Source of the DNA: Isosphaeraceae bacterium
GTDB lineage: Bacteria > Planctomycetota > Planctomycetia > Isosphaerales > Isosphaeraceae
NCBI GenBank assembly: GCA_021324445.1
Contig: JAJPJC010000293.1
Span: 42,036-106,035, forward strand
DNA length: 64,000 bases
Reading direction: 5' to 3'
A program made the translations under genes and the position numbers. This document shows, piece after piece, positions 8,601-16,888 of this stretch. Each line of letters starts with the position of its first letter. The stretch's first letter is position 1. Below the pieces are notes generated by a model. The model made no database searches. It worked only from the letters and a program-made list of their open reading frames with translations, and had not been told where the DNA came from.

Positions 8601-10055
8601 CCAGGCCATCGCGGTCGAGACGAGGGCGAGGGTCACGACGGCGGCCGCGGCGGTGGCGGTGGCCGCGGCCAGGCCGGGGTTGCGGCGGCACCAGCGCCAG
8701 GCCTGCTCGAGGGTGCCGCTCCGCCGCGCCAGGATCGACCGGCCATCGAGCAACCGTCGCAGGTCGTCGGCGAGGGCCGCAGCGGTGGGATATCGTTGTG
8801 CGGGCTCCTTCCGCAGGCATTTCAGGCCGATGGTCTCCAGGTCGCGGGGCAGTTTGGGCCTCAGCCGCGACGGCGGCACTGGCTCGTCGGCGATCACCTG
8901 GCGGATGGTTTCCAGCGGCGACTCGGCCTTGAACGGCGGCCGGCCGGTCAACAGCTCGTAGAGGATCGCGCCCAGGGCGTAGACGTCGGTCGCCGCCCCG
9001 ATCGCCTGGTGCCGGCTGGCCGCCTGTTCGGGTGCCATGTAGCTGGGCGTGCCGAGTAACTCCCCGGTCTGGGTACGCAGCCCCTCGCCGCCCATGAGGA
9101 GCTTGGCCAGGCCGAAGTCGGTGATCTTGGGAGTGCCGCCGGCGGTCAGCAGGACGTTGGCCGGGGTCAGGTCGCGGTGCACCACGCCCTGGCCGTGCGC
9201 CGCGTGGATGGCGCGCGCCAGCACCTCCACCAGCTCGACCGCCTGCCGGGTCGGCAGCGGCGTGCCGGCCAGCGACCGGGCCAGGCTGGGCCCCTCGACC
9301 AGCTCGAGCACCAGGAACGGGGAGCCGGCGTGCTGGCTGACCTCGTAGATCTGCACGATGTTGGGGTGCTGCAACCGGGCCACCGCCTGGGCCTCGACCT
9401 GGAACCGCGCCAGGACCGCCGGGCTGGCCCGGGCCCCCGCGTGGACCATCTTCACCGCCACCGGCCGATGCAGCCGGGTCTGGAACGCCCGGTACACCAC
9501 GCCCATACCCCCCGAGCCGAGGACGTCCAGGACTTCATAGCCGGGGATGGTGGGCAGCCCCTCCGAGCCGCAAGGCCCCTCGGCCTGGCGGCGAGCAAGC
9601 AAGGTGGCAGTGCTCTCGGCGCGAGTTGGGGGGATCTCGGGGTCCGCCCCCATCGCCCGGTGCAACTGGACCTGAAGCTGCAGCGCGGCGGCATACTGCG
9701 GGAACCGCCGCAGGTACTCCTCCGCCGCCGGCTGCTCGCCCAGTTCCTCGCGGAGCAGGTACTCGGCGAAGACCAGGTCGACGGCCTGTTCGGGGTCGTC
9801 GCGCACGGTGGGAAAGGCGTCGAGATAGCGCTCGGCCGCGACCCCCTGGCCCAGCCGGTACCGCTCGGCCTGATCGACCAGCAGCACCTCGAGGAGCTGG
9901 CCCGGGTCGCGGACGCTGTCCTGCGCCAGGAAGTCCTCGAGGCGGGGCTGCTGTCCCTGGCGCCAGAGGCCCCAGAGGCGACGGGCCGGGCCGTCCCGCT
10001 CGGCGGAACTCCCCGGCTGCGTCTGCATCGGTTCGATCCGGGTCGGCTCAGCCAT
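5694..10055 (-). CDS. Ser/Thr protein kinase with transmembrane segment, WD40 propellers and TPRs
   Basis: 1453 residues. N-terminal planctomycete kinase spacer (LWRQGQQPRLEDFLAQ, RYLDAFPTVRDD; residues 28-135); kinase domain about 173-437 with glycine loop GSGGMGVVYRAF, Lys202, catalytic loop HRDLTPAN (293-300), DFG 313-315 and APE 341-343. A hydrophobic stretch (about 461-487) is a single membrane helix, followed by a short coiled coil, WD40-type repeats (about 575-1180, e.g. FSPDGRYLASS, SPDGQWLVTGS) and TPR repeats (about 1220-1420, e.g. ALEDLDQALRLRPNDAHCRA). The catalytic-loop lysine usual in Ser/Thr kinases (HRDLKPxN) is Thr297. Its start overlaps the sigma factor gene by 8 bp (ATGGCTGA), so the two are co-translated. 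Topology suggests a cytoplasmic kinase and an extracytoplasmic sensor (inference). Confidence 0.95.
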   Translation of the reverse strand: MAEPTRIEPMQTQPGSSAERDGPARRLWGLWRQGQQPRLEDFLAQDSVRDPGQLLEVLLVDQAERYRLGQGVAAERYLDAFPTVRDDPEQAVDLVFAEYLLREELGEQPAAEEYLRRFPQYAAALQLQVQLHRAMGADPEIPPTRAESTATLLARRQAEGPCGSEGLPTIPGYEVLDVLGSGGMGVVYRAFQTRLHRPVAVKMVHAGARASPAVLARFQVEAQAVARLQHPNIVQIYEVSQHAGSPFLVLELVEGPSLARSLAGTPLPTRQAVELVEVLARAIHAAHGQGVVHRDLTPANVLLTAGGTPKITDFGLAKLLMGGEGLRTQTGELLGTPSYMAPEQAASRHQAIGAATDVYALGAILYELLTGRPPFKAESPLETIRQVIADEPVPPSRLRPKLPRDLETIGLKCLRKEPAQRYPTAAALADDLRRLLDGRSILARRSGTLEQAWRWCRRNPGLAAATATAAAAVVTLALVSTAMAWIFRDQRNQIAHQRNEIAAEREQVRRAATETRANLFRALTAQARATQLSHQVGQRYGSLAALREAAGVARSLHLPAAQLDELRDEAIACLALPDLEPTGRVIHRPPGVLLFAFDPTLTRYALRFLDGTIQVRRVANDEELARFQARGDRDIFVFGFSPDGRYLASSHHPRFDLTVWDIDHRAVAVQDSGRVAGTSARFSPDGRRIVLAHDDGAILDYDLATGQLHRRWQVPVQGAPSDLVFRPDGVQLAINCGGNDGPCCILEAATGRLVQTIVQPGHDTLAWSQDGTTLAITGQDRKISLWETATGIRKAVLEGQINGGLRAGFHPAGTLLASTGWGGGLRLWDPILGRPALTMTGEIEPQFSQDGHLVVALGDELTTYRVEPALEYRTFAHVSAEPIQYLRASIRPDGRVLAVGTTRGVALWDLAHGLKLGFLTIGPAMHLLFEASGDLLTSGAVGVRRWPIQLDRQRGEFRIGPPLLLPSFPPGYCGIAEDADGRVVALANHGAAYVQTPERAFRVGPLDDVRSVAVSPDGQWLVTGSHGHTGAQVWRVRDGAPVAHLAIEGLVEVLFSPDGKWLTRQFGPGRLWTAGTWRAARQFDGGALCFSHDSRLVALQDARKVIWLSEIETGRTLARLRSPDLCGAQWASFTPDGSRLVVTTNDGPAVHVWDLRAIRRRLVELGLDWDAPAFSGDDPCSPAAPPLPPLRVDYGPLTSHLEHRTEAAATLVQRYTARLQNDRNDADAYHHRAHALLDLNRSREALEDLDQALRLRPNDAHCRAIRGGLHADLNQLEAAIADLEAALALQPDFARVREILARCCNNRAWELASGPGPGRDLDRALAFGRRALALAPDEAMSLNTMGIVHYRACRYVEAIATLERSLAAGHGQADGFDLFFLAMAHHRLGHRDQARDCFGRALRWLGEQKSLNEQSSKELAGFRAEATAVLAGPAGELPEDVFVGTTHPDPAAR

Positions 10056-10641
10056 CGCCGCTCTCCCCTTCGAGCTGCTGCTCGACGCGATCGAGGGCGC
10101 GGGCCAGTTGCTTGCGACAGGCGTCGGCCGTTCCCCCCAGCTCGGCGGCGATCTCGGCCCACTCCCAGCCCTGGGCCCGCAGGTCGGCCAGCCGCCGCTC
10201 CTCGGCCGAGAGCCGGCGGCGGTACTCCTCCAGCAGCTCGCGACCGGCGACCAGCCGGCTCGGGCTGGGAACCGCCACCGCTCGCCCCTCCAGGTAGGCC
10301 GGGTCCTGCGCCTCCAGCCGCCGATAATCGCGCCGCCCGGCGCTGTGCCGCCGCACCTGCTGGGTCAGCTTGTGCCGCGTCATGACCACCAGCAGCCGCA
10401 GCAACTGGTCGGGCTGCTCCAGGTCGTACTGACCGGCGGCGGCGCGTGCGAAGAAGCTGGCCATCACCGACTGGCAGACATCGGTCCAGTCGAACCGGCT
10501 GGCCAGCCGCTGATCCCGCAGCCGCAGCCGCACCTCGCGACGGACCACCGGCTCATAGCGCTGGACCAACTCGCGCGCGGCCTGATCGTCGCCGGCACGG
10601 ATGCGGCGAATGAAATCTGCAAACGCGGCATCCTCAGACAT
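10048..10641 (-). CDS. ECF-family RNA polymerase sigma factor, planctomycete type
   Basis: 197 residues with region 2 in the first half (ARELVQRYEPVVRREVRLRL, FDWTDVCQSVMASFFARAA) and region 4 HTH at the end (SAEERRLADLRAQGWEWAEI, then AAELGGTADACRKQLARALD). The start ATG at 10641 has GAGGGGGG six bases upstream. It belongs to the large ECF groups of planctomycetes that are encoded next to WD40/TPR Ser/Thr kinases in place of an anti-sigma factor; here the stop overlaps the kinase start by 8 bp. The likely model, known from the class and inferred here, is that kinase signalling controls sigma activity. Target promoters cannot be told from this window. Confidence 0.92.
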   Translation of the reverse strand: MSEDAAFADFIRRIRAGDDQAARELVQRYEPVVRREVRLRLRDQRLASRFDWTDVCQSVMASFFARAAAGQYDLEQPDQLLRLLVVMTRHKLTQQVRRHSAGRRDYRRLEAQDPAYLEGRAVAVPSPSRLVAGRELLEEYRRRLSAEERRLADLRAQGWEWAEIAAELGGTADACRKQLARALDRVEQQLEGESGDG

Positions 10642-11210
10642 GCTCGGCCCCCCTCATCTCAACGCGAACTCCCATCCATGTTTGTACCGAGCGCCTCCGC
10701 CCAGGTCCAGTAGAGTCCCTCGGTGGAGCGGTTCGGCGCCGACATGTCAAGGGTCGCACAACTCGGAGCAGGCTTTCCCGATTACTACGCGTCTCCGCTG
10801 CCATCCTGACACGCGCCGGTCCGAAGCGGGGCCAAACCCAGAATCTTCGATCTTCTTCCCCAAGACCTGTCCGGCTGCCGGGCGGGACGCGGAGCGGAAG
10901 AGAACTGGGTCCGACCCAGGAACTGGCCCCGGCCGATTCCCCCGTCAGGAGAGTCCACGCGCGAAAGAATCGTGTCCGCTTCCCGCGGGAAACGCGATGC
11001 GATCGGCAGAGGCGGCCCATCAACGACCCCACGGCGAATCGAATCGACGGCAGGCCGCGGGGCGGACGATCGAGGCCGAAAGTTCGGCAGTGGGGGCGAG
11101 GACCAGCCATCCTCGACTCCTGCGCACGGCCCGCGCGCCGCCGGCGCCGGGACGATGGTGATGTTTGGCTGTGACGATCCCATTCCACTCTCCACAAGGA
11201 GTCTCTTCCC
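10642..11210. other. Divergent intergenic region, no gene seen
   Basis: 569 bp between the divergent sigma factor and propeller genes. Open frames crossing it show only low-complexity Arg/Pro/Ser translations with no family motif. It must hold promoters for both directions, but no confident -35/-10 pair was found. The propeller gene's ribosome binding site AAGGAG (11196-11201) ends 9 bases before its ATG. Confidence 0.5.
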
Positions 11211-13103
11211 ATGTTGCGCGATTGGTTCCGTCAACGGTTGGACCAGAAACCACGGGGGCAGGCGCGAGTTCATCGCCCCAGGCGCTCGCGTTCCCTTCGC
11301 GCCGAGCTGGATTGCCTGGAGGGCCGCGCCCTGATGGCGGCGACGAGTGCCGTCGCCTGGACGAGCGGCGGCGTGACGCATTCCGCGTTCTACGCGATCG
11401 GCCCGAATGACAACGTCGAGGTGAGCGTCGACGGCGGCAGCTTCACCAACCTGGGCGGCTACGCCAAGCAGATCAGCGCCGGCCTGGACGCCTTCAACAA
11501 GCCGGAGGTCTACGCCATCGGCGCCGACAACGCCGTCTGGCTCAACAAGGGGTCGGGCTGGGTTAGCCTGGGCGGCTACCTCAAGGAGATCAGCGCGACG
11601 GTTGAGAACACCATCTATGCCATCGGCACCGACGACAACATCTACGTCGGCCACGGGACCCCCGGGCTGGGCTGGTTCAACACGGGCCTGAAAGCCAGGC
11701 AGATCAGCGCCGGCGTCGACGGCGGCAACCCGGAGGTCTACGCCATCGGATTCAACAACAACGTCTACGCCGGCAACGGGTCGGGCGGGCCCAGCGGCTT
11801 CGCCAACTGGGGCGGCTACGCCAAGCAGATCAGCGCGACGGTCGATAGCACCGTCTATGCCATCGGCGCCGACAACGCCGTCTACAAGGACAGCGGCAGC
11901 GGCAGTGGCACCGGGTGGGTCAGCCTGGGCGGCTACGCCAAGCAGATCAGTGCCGGCATCGACGCCAGCTTCCGCCCATTTGTCCTGTCCATCGGCCTCA
12001 ATGACGGCCTCTGGTCCAATCACGGGTCAGGCTGGGTCAGCTTTGGCAACACCTATGTGACGGCGGTCAGCGGGACATCGATCGCCAACTTCGGCGTCAG
12101 TCTGCCCGCCGACACGGCGTACGCCGTCGCCCAGGGGCACGGGGGCTTGCAGCACGAGGGGACGAGCTTCACCTCCCTCGGCGGCTCCGTCCAGACCCCC
12201 TCCGGTTCGGCGGCCAATAACACGAATAGCTGGGAGCCCGCCACGCGCGACACCAGCGCGATCAGTTGGGCGAGCGGCGGCGTGACGCATACGGCGCTCT
12301 ACGCGATCGGCCCGAATGACAACGTGGAGGAGAGTGTCGACGGTGGCAGCTTCACCAACCTGGGTGGCTACGCCAAGCAGATCAGCGCCGGCCTCGACGC
12401 CTTCAACAAGCCGGAGGTCTACGCCATCGGCGCCGACAACGCCGTCTGGCTCAACAAGGGGTCGGGCTGGGTCAGCCTGGGCGGTTACGTCAAGGAAATC
12501 AGCGCAACGGTCAACAATGCCCTCTACGCCATCGGCACCGACGACGCCGTCTACCTGAGCTACGGGACTCCCGGGTTCGGCTTCGTCCGCCTGGGCGCCT
12601 ACGCCAAGCAGATCAGTGCCGGCGCCGACTTCCTCGGCAACCATTTTGTCTTCGCCATCGGCGCGGACGACGCCGTGTACGAGAACACCGGCACGCCCAA
12701 TAGCTGGATCGACCTGGGCGGTTACGCCAAGCAGATCAGCGCGGGGATGAACCACGTCGTCTATGCCATTGGCGGGGATAACGCTGTCTACGAGAACAGC
12801 GGCAGCGGGTGGGTCGATCTCGGCGGCTACGCCAAGCAGATCAGCGCCAGCGTGACCAGCGCCGCGTCGGGTTCCCTGGGCTCGTTTGTCTTCGCCATCA
12901 GTCTCAATGATGGCCTCTGGTCCAACCACGGGTCGAGCTGGGTCAGCCTGGGCGGCTACGTGACGGAGGTCAGCGCGCCGGCCGCCGGGAACTTCGGCAT
13001 CAGCCTGCCCGGCGACCTGGCTTACGTCGTCGGCCAGGGGCACGCGGGCTTCCTGCACAAGGGGACGAGCTTCGTATCGATTTCGGGTGGAACGATCGAA
13101 TGA
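11211..13103 (+). CDS. Exported tectonin-like beta-propeller protein (two seven-repeat halves)
   Basis: 630 residues. The N-terminus is rich in Arg and contains LDCLEGRALMA (residues 34-43), a variant of the LEPR-xLL-type motif that precedes exported regions in planctomycete surface proteins. The rest is 14 short repeats in two halves of seven. Each repeat has a core such as YAIGADNAVW or FAIGADDAVY, a GSGWVSLGG-like strand and GGYAKQISA. Tectonin-type repeats make a ring with one blade per repeat, so two seven-bladed propellers are expected; such propellers bind sugars or surfaces. No catalytic residues are apparent. The halves are related by 303 residues and remain very similar in DNA, so the duplication is recent. 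The gene is monocistronic and followed by a hairpin. Confidence 0.8.
   Translation: MLRDWFRQRLDQKPRGQARVHRPRRSRSLRAELDCLEGRALMAATSAVAWTSGGVTHSAFYAIGPNDNVEVSVDGGSFTNLGGYAKQISAGLDAFNKPEVYAIGADNAVWLNKGSGWVSLGGYLKEISATVENTIYAIGTDDNIYVGHGTPGLGWFNTGLKARQISAGVDGGNPEVYAIGFNNNVYAGNGSGGPSGFANWGGYAKQISATVDSTVYAIGADNAVYKDSGSGSGTGWVSLGGYAKQISAGIDASFRPFVLSIGLNDGLWSNHGSGWVSFGNTYVTAVSGTSIANFGVSLPADTAYAVAQGHGGLQHEGTSFTSLGGSVQTPSGSAANNTNSWEPATRDTSAISWASGGVTHTALYAIGPNDNVEESVDGGSFTNLGGYAKQISAGLDAFNKPEVYAIGADNAVWLNKGSGWVSLGGYVKEISATVNNALYAIGTDDAVYLSYGTPGFGFVRLGAYAKQISAGADFLGNHFVFAIGADDAVYENTGTPNSWIDLGGYAKQISAGMNHVVYAIGGDNAVYENSGSGWVDLGGYAKQISASVTSAASGSLGSFVFAISLNDGLWSNHGSSWVSLGGYVTEVSAPAAGNFGISLPGDLAYVVGQGHAGFLHKGTSFVSISGGTIE
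11346..13103 (+). repeat. In-frame tandem duplication, period 909 bp
   Basis: GGCCCGAATGACAACGT at 11400 recurs at 12309, an offset of 909 bp (303 codons). The stretch 11440-11590 and its copy at 12349-12499 differ by only a handful of third-position changes by eye. The second copy diverges more after about 12550, where it has its own blade spacing. Confidence 0.85.
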
Positions 13104-13143
13104 CTCTCAGCTCTCGCCTCTGACCCTCGGCTTTCTCCCCTCT

Positions 13144-13177
13144 CGTTGTGGCCAGGTCTCCCGACCTGGCCACAACG
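13144..13177. terminator. Perfect 15-bp hairpin after the propeller gene
   Basis: CGTTGTGGCCAGGTC (13144-13158), loop TCCC, then its exact reverse complement (13163-13177). It begins 41 bp after the propeller stop codon. No T-run follows, so it may be a factor-dependent terminator, an mRNA 3' stabiliser or a copy of a dispersed palindrome. Confidence 0.5.
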
Positions 13178-13197
13178 CCGACCGCAAGTCTCCCGTT

Positions 13198-13530
13198 TCG
13201 AGCCAATGCTCACCTCAGCTTCACCCTGAACCTGACCTTCGGGATCAACCAGAGGGGCGGCTTCGTCGACCCGACGCAGAACGATGCGAACCGCCCGTTA
13301 CTGAATCTGGTAGTCACGGCCGACCTGAAGGGCTCCTCCGGGGTCGCCGCCGACCTGATGGCGTCTTTGTGCAAGACACCGGCAGCAGCCAGAGTCCCAG
13401 TCAGCTCAACGTCCCCGTCTGCTTCAGCTCGCTGGTCAAGGCCCCGATCCACGGTTTCAGCGCCACGAACATCAACCAGGTCGACTTTGCGAGCAATGCA
13501 TCGCGGACGTCGACCTCCATTATGGGATGA
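13198..13530 (+). pseudogene. Remnant of an exported repeat-protein gene, frameshifted
   Basis: Two coding-like segments in different frames join smoothly. The first reads SFTLNLTFGINQRGGFVDPT, then LLNLVVTADLKGSSGVAADL. After about 13365 the other frame continues GVFVQDTGSSQSPSQLNVPV and GFSATNINQVDFASN to a stop at 13528-13530. Both halves have the Asn/Thr/Gly-rich, beta-strand style of large planctomycete surface proteins. No start codon or ribosome site is apparent. I read it as the decayed fragment of a longer gene; no family can be assigned. Confidence 0.45.
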
Positions 13531-14058
13531 CTGTTCGCGGGAGTTGGACCACGGCGTGATGGGCTGCCGGGCGGCGTGGGCCGGGCCCCTGGCCCGCACC
13601 CCTGAGGCGGGTCGGGATCGCGCTTCGGGTCCCCACCGGATCAACCCCTCGTCGATGGCTGAGGAGGGGATGCGGGGAGTCTCCCTCTGGTCTGCAGAGC
13701 CATTGCTGGATGGCCCCAAGAATGTGAGGCTGGCCCACCCGCTCCAGGCTGCAAGGCTGCAAGACCCATGAGGTTGTGGCCTTCGATCGACCGCGGGTCT
13801 TCAAACACCGGTGAGGTGCGGAACTGCTGAGTGACACGTTGGTTGATGGACCAACCGAGGGTCGAGGTGATATGATGAGGCGGAGTACGATGGCCACGGG
13901 GGTGCCGCCCCACGCGGAAGCATCGAGGCATTGGGAGTGTCACGCGCCGGCGGCAGCGACTCGACGCTCGTTCAGCATGAGACGTCCGCGACCCATCCGT
14001 CCTTTGGCCGCCCTGGCTGACCGCGCCGGGCGGACGCGCCACTTCGGGGAACCGGCCG
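13531..14058. other. Intergenic region, no gene seen
   Basis: 528 bp ahead of the kinase-FGE gene. Open frames here have no recognisable motif and shifting codon bias. Nothing else was identified; a promoter for the downstream gene is expected but not located. Confidence 0.45.
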
Positions 14059-16866
14059 ATGTCAGCCGAGCTGCAGGGTCCTCAGGAAGGACGTGAACGG
14101 CAAGCGCCTTCCGCGCCGCCATCGCCGCCCACGCCCGACCCGGACGCAGCCCGCGGAGACGCCTCCAGCCATGCAACTTTCAAGCAGTTCGCGTTCGACC
14201 AATCCGGCGACGACTCCCCTCCGGCGAAGGGGCGGAGGGACCGCCCGGCAGGTCCCACCAGGCGGGACGACCGGCAGGCTGCAGCCGAGAGCCGTCAGGA
14301 CCGCTCGAGTCGCCGCCCTGAGCCAGACCGCCCGTCGGTCGAGGGACTCTCCCGGGCCGCGCAGTTGATGATCCAAGGCTTCGTGACGGAATGGGAGCAA
14401 GGGCAGGAGCCACAGATCGAAGACTACCTGACGGGCACCGGATCCCGCCGCGCCGCCCTGCTGGTCGAGCTGGTGCGAGCGGACTTGAAGTTCCGCCTGG
14501 AAGCGGGTCTGCCTCATGAGGTCGAATTCTATCTGAATCGCTATCCAGAGCTGGAGGATGAGGCGCGCGCCGGTCTGATCGTGCGTGACTACCAGCTGCG
14601 CCGCGATCACGGCATGGCCGTGTCGGTGAACGATTATCTCGATCGGTTCCCCCCGCTCAAGCACATCCTGACCCCGCGCCTCGCCGCGATCTCAGCTCCC
14701 GAATCGGACCAGCCGACGACCCATTGGGAGTCGCCGCCGCCCGCCCCCAGCAACCGGGCGACCACGACCGTGCGCCGGACACCGAGCGCTTCCTCCCTCT
14801 CAGGCGTAACCTCGCCCAGCCTGTTCGACTCTAAGTTTGAGAAGATCGAGATGATCGGCAAAGGCGGGATGGGTGAAGTCTGGCGCGTCCGGCACCGGGC
14901 CCTCGGCGAAGACCGCGCCGTGAAGTTCATTCACCCGCACCACGCCCACAACGACGAATTGAGGAAGCGACTCCACCGCGAGGCTCAGGCGATGGCCCGC
15001 GTGCACCACCCCCACGCTGTCCGGGTCTACGACGTCTGCATGGAAGACCCGCCGTACATCGAGATGGAGTACCTTCAGGGACAGCCTCTGAACAAGCGAC
15101 TCAAGCCCAAGGTTCCCCTGCCGCTCAAACAAACGGCGGAGATCCTCAAACAACTTTGTGACGTCCTCCAGAGTGCCCATGACAGCCGGATTATCCACCG
15201 CGATCTCAAGCCGTCGAACCTGATGTTGATCGACACCGGCAACCCCGAGGAGATCGACCTCAAGGTCCTGGATTTTGGTCTCGCCAAGTTCCTCCTCGGC
15301 ACCCAGGCCCAGGAACTCACCGCAACCGGCGTTCCCATGGGCACCCCGGTGTACATGAGCCCCGAGCAGTTCCAGGGCGCGTCGCGTGTGGACGCGCGGG
15401 CTGATATTTATTCGGTCGGGGTGATCCTCTACGAGTTATTGACCGGCTGCCGCCCCTTCGAGTCATCGCATTTCCAGCTCTTCAACGACATCCTGCACAC
15501 CCCCGCTCCCTCGTTCCAGGAGCGGAACCCCCACGCGGAGGTCAAGCCGGAGATCGAGAAACTGGTCCTGGGCTGCCTGGAGAAAGACCCGAGGCGGCGG
15601 CCGGCCTCGGCCCGCGCGCTGGCCCAGGAGTTCCTTCGGTTGGCCGCACCGGAGATCGGATCGCCCCCACCCGTGGTCGTGCCTTCCAAGGTCGATCGGC
15701 GCTGGATCCTCGCCGCGTTCGCGGGACTCGGACTGGGTGGCGTCGTGCTGGCCAGGTGGCCTCGTTCCTCCCCGGAGCTCCTCAATCCGAGCCCTTCCCA
15801 ACGGCCGACAGAAGGCGTCCCCGAGGAATTGTCGATCGAAGCCTTCCCCGCCGAACTGAAGGTCCAGGCCGGCGAGAGCGGCTCGATCTACATCCGCGTC
15901 TCTCCCGATCATTTCGCCTCCACGACCGAAGTGAGGGTGGGCGACGGCCTCCCCAAGGAGATTCGCGTCGAACCCCAGCAGCCGACCGAGGGGCCTCAGC
16001 GACAGTTCAGCGTTCAGATCCCCGACCCCAACACCGTTCCTCAGAGTCGCTCGCTGGTGTTCATCGCTACCGACGGGCCGACGACCAAGACCTTGCCCGT
16101 CCGGTTGGTCATCCAAGATCCGCCCGTCGCCACCTTGCCTGACCACTGGAGGCGGCTCGAGACATCACGCCTCGTCGACATTGGCGACAAGACGTATTAT
16201 CCAACGGTCATCGAACGCACGATCGACAGAGTCAAGCAGCCCGTCGTCGCCCGCCTGGTCAACAAGGAGGGGACCGGCTCGCGCGTCGCGTTCTACATCA
16301 TGCGGGACAAGGTCTGGGTCGAGCTCTTCGCGGCCTTCGCCCGGGAGAACCCCGAGAAGGTCAAGGGATCCCGGTGGAACAAGGACCGTAATCCGCGCTG
16401 GCCGGTGCTGGGCGCCACCGGGGTGGAGGCCCAGGCATTCGCCGAGTGGCTCGGGGGACGGGGTCAAGGATTCTTGCCCAGCCGCGAGGAATGGGACCTG
16501 GCAGCCGGGAAGGACGAGCAGGATCGCGGGGCGAGCACCTACCCGCACGGGTGGAAGCCGACGGATCGGACGGGGACGATGATCGCCGTGAACGTCCTCG
16601 ACGAGAATCCACGTCCAGTCGGTGCCGCCCGTCTCGACGTCAGCCCCTACGGTTGTCGCGATATGCTGGGCAATGGCTGGGAATGGACTCGCCTGGTGGA
16701 CGGTCGCAACGACGTCGATCTGCGTGCCGAGACCTACAGGGCCCCGGAACCCTTCAACTTCGAGAAGATCCAGCAGGACACCGTGCCCGTCGAGCGCTTC
16801 GACAGACCGAACCCCGAGGTCGGTTTCCGCGTGGTGATCGAACTCGAGCGGAAGCGCCCGAATTGA
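14059..16866 (+). CDS. Ser/Thr protein kinase fused to a formylglycine-generating-enzyme-like (SUMF1) domain
   Basis: 935 residues. A polar N-terminal tail (1-95) is followed by the planctomycete kinase spacer (about 100-205: QGFVTEWEQGQEPQIEDYL, EFYLNRYPEL, VNDYLDRFPPL). The kinase domain (about 260-527) is canonical: GKGGMGEVWRV, Lys289, HRDLKPSN 380-387, DFG 405-407, SPE 434-436. A weak hydrophobic segment (549-565) may cross the membrane. Then a beta-rich linker, and from about 690 an FGE/SUMF1-like domain with AQAFAEWLGGRGQGFLPSRE, DVSPYGCRDMLGNGWEWTRL and a PEVGFRVVIE end. Most kinase-linked FGE domains are thought to be binding modules; catalytic activity is not implied. It is followed after 22 bp by the WD40/pseudo-caspase gene, suggesting an operon. 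Confidence 0.92.
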   Translation: MSAELQGPQEGRERQAPSAPPSPPTPDPDAARGDASSHATFKQFAFDQSGDDSPPAKGRRDRPAGPTRRDDRQAAAESRQDRSSRRPEPDRPSVEGLSRAAQLMIQGFVTEWEQGQEPQIEDYLTGTGSRRAALLVELVRADLKFRLEAGLPHEVEFYLNRYPELEDEARAGLIVRDYQLRRDHGMAVSVNDYLDRFPPLKHILTPRLAAISAPESDQPTTHWESPPPAPSNRATTTVRRTPSASSLSGVTSPSLFDSKFEKIEMIGKGGMGEVWRVRHRALGEDRAVKFIHPHHAHNDELRKRLHREAQAMARVHHPHAVRVYDVCMEDPPYIEMEYLQGQPLNKRLKPKVPLPLKQTAEILKQLCDVLQSAHDSRIIHRDLKPSNLMLIDTGNPEEIDLKVLDFGLAKFLLGTQAQELTATGVPMGTPVYMSPEQFQGASRVDARADIYSVGVILYELLTGCRPFESSHFQLFNDILHTPAPSFQERNPHAEVKPEIEKLVLGCLEKDPRRRPASARALAQEFLRLAAPEIGSPPPVVVPSKVDRRWILAAFAGLGLGGVVLARWPRSSPELLNPSPSQRPTEGVPEELSIEAFPAELKVQAGESGSIYIRVSPDHFASTTEVRVGDGLPKEIRVEPQQPTEGPQRQFSVQIPDPNTVPQSRSLVFIATDGPTTKTLPVRLVIQDPPVATLPDHWRRLETSRLVDIGDKTYYPTVIERTIDRVKQPVVARLVNKEGTGSRVAFYIMRDKVWVELFAAFARENPEKVKGSRWNKDRNPRWPVLGATGVEAQAFAEWLGGRGQGFLPSREEWDLAAGKDEQDRGASTYPHGWKPTDRTGTMIAVNVLDENPRPVGAARLDVSPYGCRDMLGNGWEWTRLVDGRNDVDLRAETYRAPEPFNFEKIQQDTVPVERFDRPNPEVGFRVVIELERKRPN

Positions 16867-16888
16867 GGCTCCCAGGGAGGCCGTCACG

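Noticed and set aside
10601..11161. 186-residue frame upstream of the propeller gene
   Set aside because: Composition is Arg/Pro/Ser-rich, it overlaps the sigma factor start and shows no motif.
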